A stretch of 64,000 nucleotides of DNA. Origin: Paenibacillus sp. Soil750. GTDB lineage: Bacteria > Bacillota > Bacilli > Paenibacillales > NBRC-103111. Within the stretch, counting starts at the first letter, position 1. Each line of letters starts with the position of its first letter. The DNA is taken from assembly GCF_001428045.1 (NCBI RefSeq), contig NZ_LMSD01000005.1, positions 124,001 through 188,000 on the forward strand, given 5' to 3'. The notes below the pieces were generated by a model. It was not told where the DNA came from and made no database searches. It was given only the letters and a program-made list of their open reading frames with translations. Position numbers and translations under genes: made by a program. Shown piece by piece: positions 30,701 through 39,488 of the stretch.

Positions 30701-30890
30701 TAAGAAGTCCCTGCCTCGTGTGCATGAAAAAGCCACCTAACCCGGCTCGCTTCATTTCGCCAATTTGCCTGCGAAGCTCCTCGGGTTCCAGCTTATCGTT
30801 CCATGACCAGAATGGCGTGCTTCTATAGGTAGCAGGTGGATTATGAAAAATCGATTCTTCGAATTGATCTCGAGCTTCCTTTGGTAACAA
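27711..30890 (-). CDS. Large GH106-like glycoside hydrolase (alpha-L-rhamnosidase type)
   Basis: A 1059-residue protein without a signal peptide, so probably cytoplasmic. The N-terminal barrel carries FWSWNDKLEPEELRRQI, GGFFMHTRQGL and WCYDENGWPSG, the pattern I associate with GH106-type rhamnosidases and relatives. FTDEFKFSG and TETFGCCGWN add candidate acidic residues. The C-terminal third looks like beta-sandwich modules (WELAINGQSF, HNRIRMSGPFYCND). I choose TTG 30890 because GAGGAGAG precedes it; TTG 30932 lacks a site. It is last in a transporter cluster, which fits hydrolysis of imported oligosaccharides. The exact substrate is not visible. Confidence 0.75.
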   Translation of the reverse strand: MLPKEARDQFEESIFHNPPATYRSTPFWSWNDKLEPEELRRQIGEMKRAGLGGFFMHTRQGLLTPYMGEAFLDAVEISANEAKVQGLEAWCYDENGWPSGTANGVVPALGASYQQKSLEGIRVERVDAGQQVEALRQDPDFLYLLVRRENEQQWRVLYEARTMLGKGPEDENWDVAVAVMCRVNPYYIDILSENAMEAFLQACHDVYFQRMGERFGEGGMPGIFTDEFKFSGVPWSVDLDQAFSVHYGDSIANAIGWLLTDADESMKDAAYRARYQFWHIVSARFQTSVRLVADWCEAHGWQLTGHFMGEDTLMDQMQYTAGVMPLYERMHMPGIDMLGRTPRSVLLPKQAASVARQLGKPFVITETFGCCGWNLSFREMKRIAEWQFVLGVNRLCPHLQSYSIRGVRKRDYPPSLYVQQPWWDVYSQFNDYFARLTYLLTLGKAAPGILVLHPMRSAWLLQSVKDSSAVERMQDRMDELAHGLLALQRDFDYGDETLMERYGRVMDGVLQIGEQSYDTVIVSDVLTLEASTLALLKSFAEAGGKVILVGEAPRYLKGERCEELSLWFLCDRVVHVAEISDVREHVKARQDWLPVEGTSQEALRKLYVQERRLPGVTLLYAVHTGDTEVIELKIPASDRRIWMEMDLEKGEKAEADARMLSASVKLAPGDSKLFAVWDSKVTTESATFGEPPQATAPLPIEKTFSAVEANVGAPWDYQLSAPNALTLDYAAYRIDGGEWSSPTYVLNIQEHCIAMQRPVHVELEFTFETDVELMRQTDRSLWKLAVERPEHWELAINGQSFRAEDADGWFGGDRSFPTLRIGEFVREGHNRIRMSGPFYCNDDVYRFFGVAGANLAPIRNKLLFDVEVESMYVLGPFAVKPHGGWEQAEREALWTEGPFTLTTLPKQLHLTDVTTQGLVFYSGRVTADKTITLPEQVLKHIRNNNGRLVLQWDAMRCPAMSITVNGGTTHTILWGAHQLDVTDEIVSEQVQLQIELLTSGRNTFGPHHHLKGEVTFVGPTSFTDKIGWVDAGADHIWTDRYCLVSCGLTGVQLLLVNAS

Positions 30891-30906
30891 AGCAACTCTC
30901 TCCTCG

Positions 30907-32508
30907 TCAATCCCTCCAGCTTGCTGCGACAAACTTCTGTGGAGAGGTCCCGGTTATTTTTTTGAACAAGGTACAAAAATACTTCTCATTATGAACACCA
31001 ACAGCCTCAGCAAGCTCTAAATTCGAATAATCACGTTTACGCAACAACTCGATGGCCCGTTCTATCCTACGCTTAGAGACGTAATCGGTGAAATTAATCC
31101 CTAATTCTTTCTTGAAAAGCTCACTCACATAAGTCGGATTCAAATGAATATGATCTGCTACAACACCTAAGGAAATTGATTCCTTCAGGTGATCTTCAAC
31201 GAAACGCATCGCCTTCGCCATTTCGGGGCGCAGACCGCTCCCTTCTGCACGGGCGTGCAGCTTCTCCCACTCCACGCGCAGCCGCTCCACCAGTTGATGC
31301 AGATGCGTACAGTCCGCAAATATAACCACATCGGCTGTAACTTCATCATCTGCAGATAGCAACCGTTGGCGAAGGCGTGCACACCAGCCCTCGATATAAC
31401 CCAGCAGCTTGCCAGGAATAATCCGATGGTTATGCAAAACATGCAGCAAAGGCGCAAGCGCTTCGCCTCCCGACGACTTCGCACTAGAGCGCTCGAGCAC
31501 TTGCTCGAAGCGTTCTGAGAGTTCGCGCCAGTCACTTTCGCTATAGCCTAGCCTGCGATTTGGCGTAATCACCGTGCCAAAGCTGGCGTAGAAAGTGTCG
31601 TCAAGCGCACCTTTGGCTTCCTCATAGGCAGCAGAAGCTGAACCCCAACCGTTGTACATTCGGCTCACACCTATCGAAACCGAGATCCGTAAATACGTTT
31701 TTATCGCATCACGGATGCTTTCCCCAAGCTCGTAACAGTTCCGGTCGAACGATTGTTCGCTGCCCGCCCGAATCGTAGCCAGGGCAACAATGACGCCCTG
31801 CTGCAACTCACAAGCGAAACAGCTCCCATTCTCTCGGAGCACTTCCTCGATAATATTTAACATGCCGTACTTGAGCATGTTACGGTCCGCTGGTGAATAC
31901 TCCAAGCAGAATACATCGTAATTATCAAAACGCACAGCAAAGCACCCATATTGCCGCGGCTCAAAACCTGGTACTAGCTCTGCACTTCGGCGCTCCATGA
32001 CAGGATCAGATACCTCTCCACGGAGTAGTTCTTCTAGCAGATGCTTGCGCAGACGATAGGAATTCTCCTTCACGGATCCGCTGAGGCTTTGTAGGCGCCG
32101 CTCCTTCTCCTCACGTGCGATCACGTTATCGCGTGCTTTGGACAAGGCCGTGCGTACATCTTCTTCGCGCAGGGGTACCTTGACCAAATATTCAAACACC
32201 CCCATAGCAATCGCTTGTTTGGCATAGGCAAAATCCGAATAGGCGCTTAGGATGATGACTTCCACACCTGGCAATCGTTCCCGCAGCTGACGAACGAGCT
32301 CAATCCCGTCCATACCAGGCATCACGATATCCGTGATAATGAGATCAGGACGCAGTTCTGTAGCCTTCTCCAGCGCTTCAGCGCCCGAATAAGCACGACC
32401 AACTAGCCGGAATGGCATCCGCCGCTCCGCCCACCGCCCGAAGTATGTCTCTAGCCGCTGCACCATCGGCGGCTCATCATCCACAATGAGGCAAGTCACC
32501 TCTCTCAT
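30907..32508 (-). CDS. YesN-type response regulator, REC plus AraC-family HTH
   Basis: Transcription factor of 533 residues. The receiver domain (1-120) has the acidic pair DD10-11, phospho-acceptor Asp60 in TDIVMPGMDG and the conserved lysine in YLVKVP. A long middle region of about 270 residues follows, then a C-terminal AraC/XylS double HTH (about 430-533; LNPTYVSELFKKELGINFTDY and NEKYFCTLFKKITGTSPQKF). It overlaps the histidine kinase gene as ATGA. Likely target is the adjacent transporter operon. Confidence 0.92.
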   Translation of the reverse strand: MREVTCLIVDDEPPMVQRLETYFGRWAERRMPFRLVGRAYSGAEALEKATELRPDLIITDIVMPGMDGIELVRQLRERLPGVEVIILSAYSDFAYAKQAIAMGVFEYLVKVPLREEDVRTALSKARDNVIAREEKERRLQSLSGSVKENSYRLRKHLLEELLRGEVSDPVMERRSAELVPGFEPRQYGCFAVRFDNYDVFCLEYSPADRNMLKYGMLNIIEEVLRENGSCFACELQQGVIVALATIRAGSEQSFDRNCYELGESIRDAIKTYLRISVSIGVSRMYNGWGSASAAYEEAKGALDDTFYASFGTVITPNRRLGYSESDWRELSERFEQVLERSSAKSSGGEALAPLLHVLHNHRIIPGKLLGYIEGWCARLRQRLLSADDEVTADVVIFADCTHLHQLVERLRVEWEKLHARAEGSGLRPEMAKAMRFVEDHLKESISLGVVADHIHLNPTYVSELFKKELGINFTDYVSKRRIERAIELLRKRDYSNLELAEAVGVHNEKYFCTLFKKITGTSPQKFVAASWRD

Positions 32509-34289
32509 TGCGCCTCCCCCCTTCCGCGTTCATCATGCTGATCTTGAGCTATATCATCTGGGAATGTCAGTGTTACACATGTTCCACGACCTGGCTTGCT
32601 CCATACGCTAAGCCCATAAGGTTCTCCGTAATTTAAACGTATGCGTTGATGAATGTTGTACAAGCCTATTCGTTTACGGTGATCAAAATTTCTCCCTACA
32701 GGATCCTCAAGTAATAGCTCAGTTGTCTTATCAGGTGTCATACCAATCCCCTGATCCTCAACTTCAACAATGAGTTTGCCATCACGACGGACGGCAGACA
32801 ACCGTATAGCTCCTGACTTACGTCCACCTGCATAGCCATGAAAAATACTGTTCTCCACAATCGGTTGTAGCGCCATCCGTAATACAGGAAGTTCTAAAGT
32901 AACTGGATCAATCTCCTCTATGAGCTCAAATTCACAGTCATATCGGATCTTTTGAATATACAAATAATCCTTCACATTCCGGAGCTCCTGCTCCAAGTTG
33001 ACACGGTCAGAGAACTCCGTAATGCCGTATTCTAGAATCGAAATCAGTGCTTCAATGATGTTATCTACCTCATGATAGCGCCCAAATGCGACTACATTGG
33101 AGATTGAACCTAACGTGTTATATAGAAAATGCGGATTAATTTGAGACTGCAGCACTTGAATCTCTAACTCTTTCTTCTTGCGCTCGCCACGGTTCACATG
33201 CTCAATTAAGGTGCGAATCTGGCCTAGCATGTCGTCGAATGTTGCTGCCAGTTTGCCGAATTCATCACGGCGTGCGCTCGATATGCTAACGTTCAAATCT
33301 CCGTGACCGACTTGATTGATTTTACGAATCAGATAGTACACAGGCGTTCGAATCATGCGGGCCACGAAGCCAGCCGTCAACACACTAAGCAAGAAGCCCA
33401 GCAGCAGCAGGCCTATGAAAAATGTCTCCATCCGCTTGAGCGAGGTTTGCAGCGTCGTTCCGTCATAGAAGGCAAATACAATCCATTTGGTACGTGGATT
33501 AATGCTCTTCATAATCGTCACAGCAGTCCCGTTCATATGGTCATTAAAGACATCGTCCTTGGACTCGACAAGCTCCCGACCATCTCGGTCATCAAAGCGC
33601 AAACGATGATCGACAATACTGAACAGGCGACTGCCCGCTGGCTCCAGAATGACACGTCCCTCTTTGTCCATAATGCCTAGCTGCAAATCGTTGCTGCCAC
33701 CGCCAATCTTCTGCAATCTCTCCTGCATCGCAGTTAGATTCAAATCCACTGCCACAGCCATCGGTTCACCGGCAATGGTAATCGCTTTGGTGAAGGTAAC
33801 CGTCCAACCGGAGAAGAAATTCTGATACGGCTGGCTAACGGTCACGGCCCCATAGGCGTTGCTATAAGCCATTTTATATAGAGGATCACGATCGTCTCTA
33901 GGGTCGTTAATGACCTTGGTTACAGGATTTCCGCCCAGTATGGACAAATCCTTACGAATCACGTACACGTCTGTCAGCATGACCGAGTTCTCCCGATAAG
34001 CATTCTCCAGGGCAGCTTGCGCAGCCGTCAGATCATTACGCCACGAAGCCGCTGAAGTAGAGAGTTGGCCGATCGTATTTTGCACAAGAAGAAAGTACAG
34101 ATCGATATATTCCTCTTCCTTATGCAGCAACTGTGTTGCTTGGTTAAGCTGACTCGAGGTAATTTCATTTTTAATATAACGGTAGGATAAGCCACTTAGA
34201 ATAGCCTCCGAGCTGAGCACGAAGACGAAACAGACCAGAAACAGTCGGAATGATATGTTGTGGAACCATTTCTTGATCCAATCTCGCAT
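32505..34289 (-). CDS. YesM-type sensor histidine kinase
   Basis: Membrane kinase of 594 residues, probably sensing a sugar or sugar-bound binding protein. It has a first membrane helix (about 12-32), an extracytoplasmic sensor of roughly 245 residues, a second helix (about 280-302), HAMP, the His-kinase motif SQINPHFLYNTLGSIS with the phosphorylatable His, and an HATPase domain (PIVENSIFHG, VEDQGIGM). Start MRDWIKKWFHN at 34289 follows GAGGGGTG; a longer frame upstream has no site. It is paired with the YesN-type gene downstream. Confidence 0.92.
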   Translation of the reverse strand: MRDWIKKWFHNISFRLFLVCFVFVLSSEAILSGLSYRYIKNEITSSQLNQATQLLHKEEEYIDLYFLLVQNTIGQLSTSAASWRNDLTAAQAALENAYRENSVMLTDVYVIRKDLSILGGNPVTKVINDPRDDRDPLYKMAYSNAYGAVTVSQPYQNFFSGWTVTFTKAITIAGEPMAVAVDLNLTAMQERLQKIGGGSNDLQLGIMDKEGRVILEPAGSRLFSIVDHRLRFDDRDGRELVESKDDVFNDHMNGTAVTIMKSINPRTKWIVFAFYDGTTLQTSLKRMETFFIGLLLLGFLLSVLTAGFVARMIRTPVYYLIRKINQVGHGDLNVSISSARRDEFGKLAATFDDMLGQIRTLIEHVNRGERKKKELEIQVLQSQINPHFLYNTLGSISNVVAFGRYHEVDNIIEALISILEYGITEFSDRVNLEQELRNVKDYLYIQKIRYDCEFELIEEIDPVTLELPVLRMALQPIVENSIFHGYAGGRKSGAIRLSAVRRDGKLIVEVEDQGIGMTPDKTTELLLEDPVGRNFDHRKRIGLYNIHQRIRLNYGEPYGLSVWSKPGRGTCVTLTFPDDIAQDQHDERGRGEAQ

Positions 34290-34362
34290 GTGCGCACCCC
34301 TCGTTGCTAGCTGTCGTTGAAATGTGGAAAAAGAGGAGGCGTCTCCCCTTTTCCCCACTACA

Positions 34363-35976
34363 TTATTTTATTACACCGTCACCTTGCAACTGCTTCGTAT
34401 AATTGGCAATCGCATCGTTCAGCTTGAATTTGTCCTGCAGCGTCTTCACGTACGTATCCCAGTTCGTTAAAGGCTCTTTCCCTGTTACGAATTTGAGCAT
34501 CATTTCATTGGCGTACTTGAGGCGATCTTGCGACATCGGGTCAGCTGGATCGTCAAAAACACGTGGATTTACGTTGTTATCCTTCAAATAACTCGTGTTA
34601 ATCTTCTGGTTCGCGTTCGTGATATCAGGTTTTTGGAAGTCGAAGTACACGCCATCCGTCGCTTTGCGAACGAAAGCATAGTTATAGCGCCACTCAATTT
34701 CCTTCTCGTTATAAGTGGATCTATCAATTAGCTTCGGTGTGCCATTCGTCACGGTAAAGGACTTATCTTTGATCCCATAAGCAAGGAATGGATACGCATC
34801 TTTATTGGTATATAGATACTGAATGAACTGCATCGCACGCTTAGCTTTACCTGCATCCTTCATCGCTTCCTTGGAAAGTCCAATGAGTGACTGCTGGAAT
34901 GGTTTTACGTCAAGAATTTGATCCCCATATGGCCCCTTTGGAGGCGCGATTTGTTTCCAATCCGGCACACTGCCACCGGCATCCTGCATTTTCTTCGTTT
35001 CCGCAGGCTCCGAACGGCGCCAGTCTTCGATCATAATACCAACTTTGCCTTGGTACATTTTATTATCACGTTTGAGTCCGTCGTCGATCGTTACCCAGTC
35101 AGGGTCAACAACTTTCGCATCGATCATTTCTTTAATGAACGTCAGCGCTTCCTTCGTTTTCGCGTCCGTGTTGTAGACAACCACCTTACCATCTTTGACA
35201 TCTACAAAGTTAGGTTGTACACCGTACATCCAGAAAATCTGTTGGAAGCCTTGCGCACCACTCGTACTATAACCCAGTGAGCCGTCCTTCGGCAGCATCG
35301 CGACATAACCATACGTATCGTTCTTGCCATTACCGTCTGGATCGTTGAAAGTGAACGCTTTCATAACATTGAGCAATTCTTGTGGATTCGTCGGAACCGA
35401 CAGGTTCAACTTTTTGAGCCACGTATTATTGATCCACCAGCCATTTACACCGCCAACGGATTCAGAAGCTGGTAAACCAATCGTATGACCTTTATATTTC
35501 ATAGGCTCGAGGCGCGAAGGGTCGAATGCTTTCGGAAGCTCAGGGAACTCCTTCAACAGATCATCGAGATCGGCAAGCAAGCCTTGATCGTAATATTTAA
35601 TCGCAGAGGCACGGTCAGGGAACGAGACTATGTCAGGAATTTGATTGGAGGAGATCAGCAGATTGAGCTTATCCTTCCAGTTCTCACCGCCCATGATCAT
35701 ATCGAGATCCATATTGTTGTCTTTCTCGATCATTTGACGAATCGGATCCTGCTCTTTCGCTGGCATTGGCGTTGTTAACCGATAACCGACTGTATTATAA
35801 AAGCTAACTTTATACTTCTTGTCAGCTTCCACCGGCTTTGCCGTTTGCGTGGCTCCAGTAGAGGGGGCAACGCTCGCGCTTGGTGAAGCCGTATTCTCAG
35901 CCTTGCTGCAGCCTGCAGCAACAACCCCTAGGATTACAGTCATACTAAGCAACGCACTTGCGTGATTCTTTTTCAT
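34363..35976 (-). CDS. Extracellular solute-binding lipoprotein (LipO-like)
   Basis: Substrate receptor of the neighbouring ABC importer, 537 residues. A type II signal peptide ends in VVAAGC, giving a lipidated cysteine at about residue 23, followed by a Ser/Ala/Thr linker. The body resembles the large family 1 binding proteins of LplABC/YtcQ type. WWINNTWLKKLNLSVPTNPQEL is a recurring motif of that group. It follows the two permease genes, which fits one import unit for oligosaccharides. Confidence 0.92.
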   Translation of the reverse strand: MKKNHASALLSMTVILGVVAAGCSKAENTASPSASVAPSTGATQTAKPVEADKKYKVSFYNTVGYRLTTPMPAKEQDPIRQMIEKDNNMDLDMIMGGENWKDKLNLLISSNQIPDIVSFPDRASAIKYYDQGLLADLDDLLKEFPELPKAFDPSRLEPMKYKGHTIGLPASESVGGVNGWWINNTWLKKLNLSVPTNPQELLNVMKAFTFNDPDGNGKNDTYGYVAMLPKDGSLGYSTSGAQGFQQIFWMYGVQPNFVDVKDGKVVVYNTDAKTKEALTFIKEMIDAKVVDPDWVTIDDGLKRDNKMYQGKVGIMIEDWRRSEPAETKKMQDAGGSVPDWKQIAPPKGPYGDQILDVKPFQQSLIGLSKEAMKDAGKAKRAMQFIQYLYTNKDAYPFLAYGIKDKSFTVTNGTPKLIDRSTYNEKEIEWRYNYAFVRKATDGVYFDFQKPDITNANQKINTSYLKDNNVNPRVFDDPADPMSQDRLKYANEMMLKFVTGKEPLTNWDTYVKTLQDKFKLNDAIANYTKQLQGDGVIK

Positions 35977-36053
35977 CTTGAACCTCTCCCTTTAGTCTAT
36001 TATACATGCTATATCGAGAGTTGCCTCTAGATATCATCGATTTTGGCCCCACA

Positions 36054-36926
36054 TTAACCTTTCACAGAGCCAAGCAGAACACCTCGGGTAAAATGCTTCT
36101 GGATGAACGGATACACAACCAGAATCGGTAACGTTGTAATGGCGACGGACGCCATTTGGACCGAAATAGGGTTCACCGAGTTAGCAGCTTCTGCTGCGTC
36201 CCCGCTAATTGCAACAGAGGCGAGTAAGATCTGCCGGAGGAATAGCTGCACAGGCTGATTCTCTGGAGAGTTGATGTAGAGCAAGGCATCGAAATAACTG
36301 TTCCAGTGCCACACAGCGTAGAAAAGGCCAATTGTCGCGATAATCGGTACAGACAACGGGATTACGATGCGTACCAAGATGGCAATTTCACCCGCTCCAT
36401 CGATCCGAGCAGCTTCATCAATAGCCTCTGGCAGCTGTTCGAAAAAACTTTTCACAATCATGAGATAGAACGCATTGATCAATCCCGGAATGATGAGTGA
36501 CCATTCGGAATCGAGCAGTCCTATATTTTTCACGAGCAAGTAGCCCGGAATAATACCGCCGTTGAACAGCATGGTGAATACGATGAAAAGCAGGAACGGA
36601 CTTCGACCAGGTAACGCTTTACGCGAGAGCGGAAGTGCTGTAATGACAGTGAACACTAGGTTCAGCAGCGTACCGACAATGACACGAAAGAGGGTCACTT
36701 GGTAGGCATCGAGTAATCGGCCCCCTTGCATAATCTCTCGATAAGCAGTCAATGTGGTATGCGTCGGAATAATGACTAGCCCGTCTTTCTTAATGAACTC
36801 GGATATCGGTGTTAGTGAAACGCTGATGACATACAGGAAGGGCAATACACAGGAAGCAGCGAGCAGGCTGAGCAGCAAATAGTTAACACCTTGGGCGAGT
36901 CGGTCGCCAGTGGTCATGTGACGCAT
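36054..36926 (-). CDS. Carbohydrate ABC transporter permease, LplC type
   Basis: Inner-membrane permease of 290 residues with six predicted helices. The ATPase-docking EAA loop is EAIDEAARIDGAGEIAILVRI, followed by VIPLSVPIIAT. The C-terminus YPFIQKHFTRGVLLGSVKG is typical of this subfamily. It follows the LplB-type gene by 15 bases with GGAGG before its ATG. No ATPase gene is present in the cluster. Confidence 0.95.
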   Translation of the reverse strand: MRHMTTGDRLAQGVNYLLLSLLAASCVLPFLYVISVSLTPISEFIKKDGLVIIPTHTTLTAYREIMQGGRLLDAYQVTLFRVIVGTLLNLVFTVITALPLSRKALPGRSPFLLFIVFTMLFNGGIIPGYLLVKNIGLLDSEWSLIIPGLINAFYLMIVKSFFEQLPEAIDEAARIDGAGEIAILVRIVIPLSVPIIATIGLFYAVWHWNSYFDALLYINSPENQPVQLFLRQILLASVAISGDAAEAANSVNPISVQMASVAITTLPILVVYPFIQKHFTRGVLLGSVKG

Positions 36927-36941
36927 GGATAATTCCTCCTT

Positions 36942-37844
36942 CTACCAGATTTGTCCGTCGAATTTTTTGGCAATCCGATTCGCACCAAGTACAAGCACGA
37001 AGCCGATTACTGACTTGAACAATCCAACGGCGGTAGCAAGTCCAATGCGTCCCTCTTGTAAACCGACCCGATACACCCATGTCTCGATAACATCGGCCTT
37101 CTCTTGATTAAGCGGATTGAGCATAATGAAGATTTGGTCAAAGCCAACATCAAGAATGGCGCTGAGCCGCAGCACGAGCATGAGGATAATGACGTTGCGA
37201 ATACCTGGCAGTGTAATATGCCATAACTGACGGGACTGAGACGCGCCGTCCATCGTTGCCGCTTCGTAAAGGCTTGGATCAATACCTGTGAGCGCTGCCA
37301 AGTAAATGATGGCTCCCCAACCGACTGACTGCCAAATATCCGTTGTTACGATAAGGGATCGGATCAGACCAGACTCGGTTAAGAAGGATATGCGATCTAA
37401 GTGAAAGGCGGTCAACAACTGGTTAACGAGCCCTGTTCCAGGTGCGAGGAAAGCCACCAGCAACCCGTAAATTATGACCCATGACAGAAAGTGAGGCAGG
37501 TAGGTCAGGGTTTGGATGGTTCTTTTGAACCCCGTTGAGGTGACGGCATTGAGCATTAAAGCGAGTATAATTGGCGCTGGAAACGAAAACATGAGCTTGT
37601 AAAACGAGATCAGAATGGTGTTTCCGATAATTTGCTTGAAGTACACACCATCGAAAAATAGCTGAAAGTTCTGCCAGCCGACCCACGGGCTTTCCCAGAG
37701 TCCTTGCAGGACGTTGTAGTTCTTAAATGCAGCGGCGATGTACACCATCGGCACATATTTGAATACCGCAAAGTACAGCAAGCCCGGAATTAATAGGGCA
37801 TACATGACACCGTATCTCCGCAGCAGGTTCATCGTTCGATGCAT
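36942..37844 (-). CDS. Carbohydrate ABC transporter permease, LplB type
   Basis: Partner permease of 300 residues with six helices. The EAA loop is SLYEAATMDGASQSRQLWHI followed by TLPGIRNVIILML. NYNVLQGLWESPWVGWQNF and the C-terminal ETWVYRVGLQEGRIGLATAVG are usual for LplB/YtcP-group proteins. It is the first gene of the import operon; a TACAAT -10-like box lies about 40 bases upstream. Confidence 0.95.
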   Translation of the reverse strand: MHRTMNLLRRYGVMYALLIPGLLYFAVFKYVPMVYIAAAFKNYNVLQGLWESPWVGWQNFQLFFDGVYFKQIIGNTILISFYKLMFSFPAPIILALMLNAVTSTGFKRTIQTLTYLPHFLSWVIIYGLLVAFLAPGTGLVNQLLTAFHLDRISFLTESGLIRSLIVTTDIWQSVGWGAIIYLAALTGIDPSLYEAATMDGASQSRQLWHITLPGIRNVIILMLVLRLSAILDVGFDQIFIMLNPLNQEKADVIETWVYRVGLQEGRIGLATAVGLFKSVIGFVLVLGANRIAKKFDGQIW

Positions 37845-37949
37845 GAGCTGCCTCTCCTCTCTCTGTTTGTTATACCTTTATTGTAGCGCCGCAGAAGAAG
37901 CGATCCTTTTCATATCTTTGGCAGATGGTCTAAAATCTTCGGAAATACG

Positions 37950-37979
37950 AAAGCCGCCTCCTAGTTGGGAGACGGCTTT
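37950..37979 (-). terminator. Hairpin terminator after the GH43-like gene
   Basis: A 12-bp stem (one G-T pair), AAAGCCGTCTCC / GGAGGCGGCTTT, with a 6-base loop. Its T-run is only three bases of the stem plus TATTT, so it may terminate partially and let some transcripts continue into the permease operon. Confidence 0.6.
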
Positions 37980-37985
37980 GCTAGA

Positions 37986-39014
37986 TCAATTTTCGACGAG
38001 CGTGATGTAATCGTAGGCTAATGGAATTCGGATGTTATACGATCGGCTTCCCTCCCGTTCAAGCACGGCACACAGCAGGACGGCAGGCATCCCGCTCTCA
38101 TCGAACCATAGCTGGGGGCGTTCCAGTCTGAGGACGGATTGTGCGTCCCGATGAGCCCAGGGAATTTGTAAATCGAAAGCCAGTACATGCCGCGATGGTC
38201 GCCATACAATGCCGTCTGATGATTCAAATAAGGCCACTGAGCCCCGTTCAGATTTCGTAAAATAACCTTGAAAGTCCTTCATCAATGCATAGTACTCGTT
38301 GCCCTGACACCAAACATAAGGGTCCTCTACCGCCCAATCGTTCGTTGGATTCGTTACTGTTGGGGCTGGCTGCTTACGGAATGGTCCAAGCGGATGATCG
38401 GCAAAGGCAACACCAGCGTTAACAGCTCCACCCTTTGGCGGAGGGCCCTCGGCCACACCTTTGTACATCATCAGGATACGGCCGTCAGCGGTCTCACACA
38501 CCGTAGGGTTGCTCGTCATGAGTCCATCCCACTCTCCTGGGGAGACATCGAGCACGGGCGACGTCCCTCGAGTCCATGGACCAGCGGGATGATCAGCCAC
38601 AGCAACGCCGATACGTTGATGGTTGCGATACGCCCACCAAGTTGCCTCATCGGCAGGTTGGTCGAGATCAAACTCGGGGCCATGCGTCCCCATGTAATAC
38701 AAGTAATAACGATTACCATAGCGCAAAATGGCTGGATTGTGTGCCACATCTCTGTCCCAGCTCGCTGCGCCACCTCTACATGTCCAAACCGTATCCACGT
38801 GATGGAACGGACCCAACGGATTATCGGCAACCGCATAGGCGATTTCGGAATGCGTGGCCCATGCCTCAAAACCAACACGTTCAGGCCAACGCGAATAGAA
38901 CAAGTAATACCTCCCCTCCGCATCTTGTGTCATCGATCCACACCAAACATGCCATCCATCTAGCTCGAACTTCGCCCCAGCCGGCACAGGCCGAAGCATC
39001 TCCTGAAAATTCAT
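37986..39014 (-). CDS. GH43-like five-bladed beta-propeller glycosidase
   Basis: A 342-residue protein with no signal peptide. Repeated blade motifs are visible: YYLFYSRWP, NRYYLYYMGTHG, GRILMMYKGVAEG and EYYALMKDFQG, with HNPAILRYG and AVEDPYVWCQG carrying candidate acidic residues. This is the pattern of GH43/GH117-type propeller enzymes; the specific activity cannot be read. ATG 39014 is preferred over the GTG two codons upstream because AGGAG sits 8 bases away. It heads the carbohydrate cluster. Confidence 0.7.
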   Translation of the reverse strand: MNFQEMLRPVPAGAKFELDGWHVWCGSMTQDAEGRYYLFYSRWPERVGFEAWATHSEIAYAVADNPLGPFHHVDTVWTCRGGAASWDRDVAHNPAILRYGNRYYLYYMGTHGPEFDLDQPADEATWWAYRNHQRIGVAVADHPAGPWTRGTSPVLDVSPGEWDGLMTSNPTVCETADGRILMMYKGVAEGPPPKGGAVNAGVAFADHPLGPFRKQPAPTVTNPTNDWAVEDPYVWCQGNEYYALMKDFQGYFTKSERGSVALFESSDGIVWRPSRHVLAFDLQIPWAHRDAQSVLRLERPQLWFDESGMPAVLLCAVLEREGSRSYNIRIPLAYDYITLVEN

Positions 39015-39444
39015 GCACACCTCTCCTAGCTGTGTAAGGGTTTACATTCATACAGAACCAGTGTAAGGCGTTTGCCGCGCTGAAAGGTTTCATATTTTCG
39101 TAAGATGGTTTGAAGTTTTGGGAAATGTGTTTGGAGGATTGGTTTGAACTGGCCTTGGCTTGGCGCAGGATTGTGGCTGGCTTGTGGCTGGTGAGTGCAT
39201 GGTGACTGGCGAGCGGTGTTTAGATGTATAAACTACAGCTAATTTTCTCGATTCTAACGTGTTTTCGTGAATAGATGGAAAAAGTACAGCTAATGTATCT
39301 CATACATATGCTGAATCGAACGAAACGAAGGAATTTACCTACAGGATATACAGTTAATCCTTCAGATTTGAAAATAAACTTTAAATAGATGGAGAAAATC
39401 CAGTTAGTTCGCGGGCAGCCGGGAGTTGCGGTGGGGATGTGAAC
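39015..39444. other. 430-bp gene-free region with short repeats
   Basis: No frame in this stretch looks coding. It should hold the promoter of the GH43-like gene in its left part; I see no clear -35/-10 pair or CcpA cre site. The centre holds three related 23-base units, listed separately. Confidence 0.5.
39221..39408 (+). repeat. Three interspersed 23-base repeats
   Basis: Units start at 39221, 39272 and 39386. The first two share 20 of 23 positions and the second and third share 18 of 23; the common frame is TAGATG...AAA..TACAGCTAAT. A fourth, more degenerate tail TACAGTTAAT lies near 39350. They lie between glyA's terminator and the carbohydrate island. Confidence 0.6.
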
Positions 39445-39473
39445 AAAAAAAGACCAGCTCCTATGAGCTGGCC
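39445..39473 (-). terminator. Terminator of the rpiB-ywlG-glyA operon
   Basis: GGCCAGCTC-ATAG-GAGCTGGTC is a 9-bp stem (one G-T pair) followed by seven Ts on the minus strand, 15 bases past glyA. Confidence 0.95.
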
Positions 39474-39488
39474 CTATAAAAGTAGCTA

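Noticed and set aside
38268..38963. Plus-strand 231-codon frame
   Set aside because: Shadow of the GH43-like gene; no ribosome site and no recognisable motif.
27711..39014. Carbohydrate island as a mobile element
   Set aside because: No transposase, integrase, att-like direct repeats or tRNA target is visible at either boundary; described only as an insertion relative to B. subtilis.
39221..39408. CRISPR-like array
   Set aside because: Units are degenerate, unequally spaced and without cas genes.
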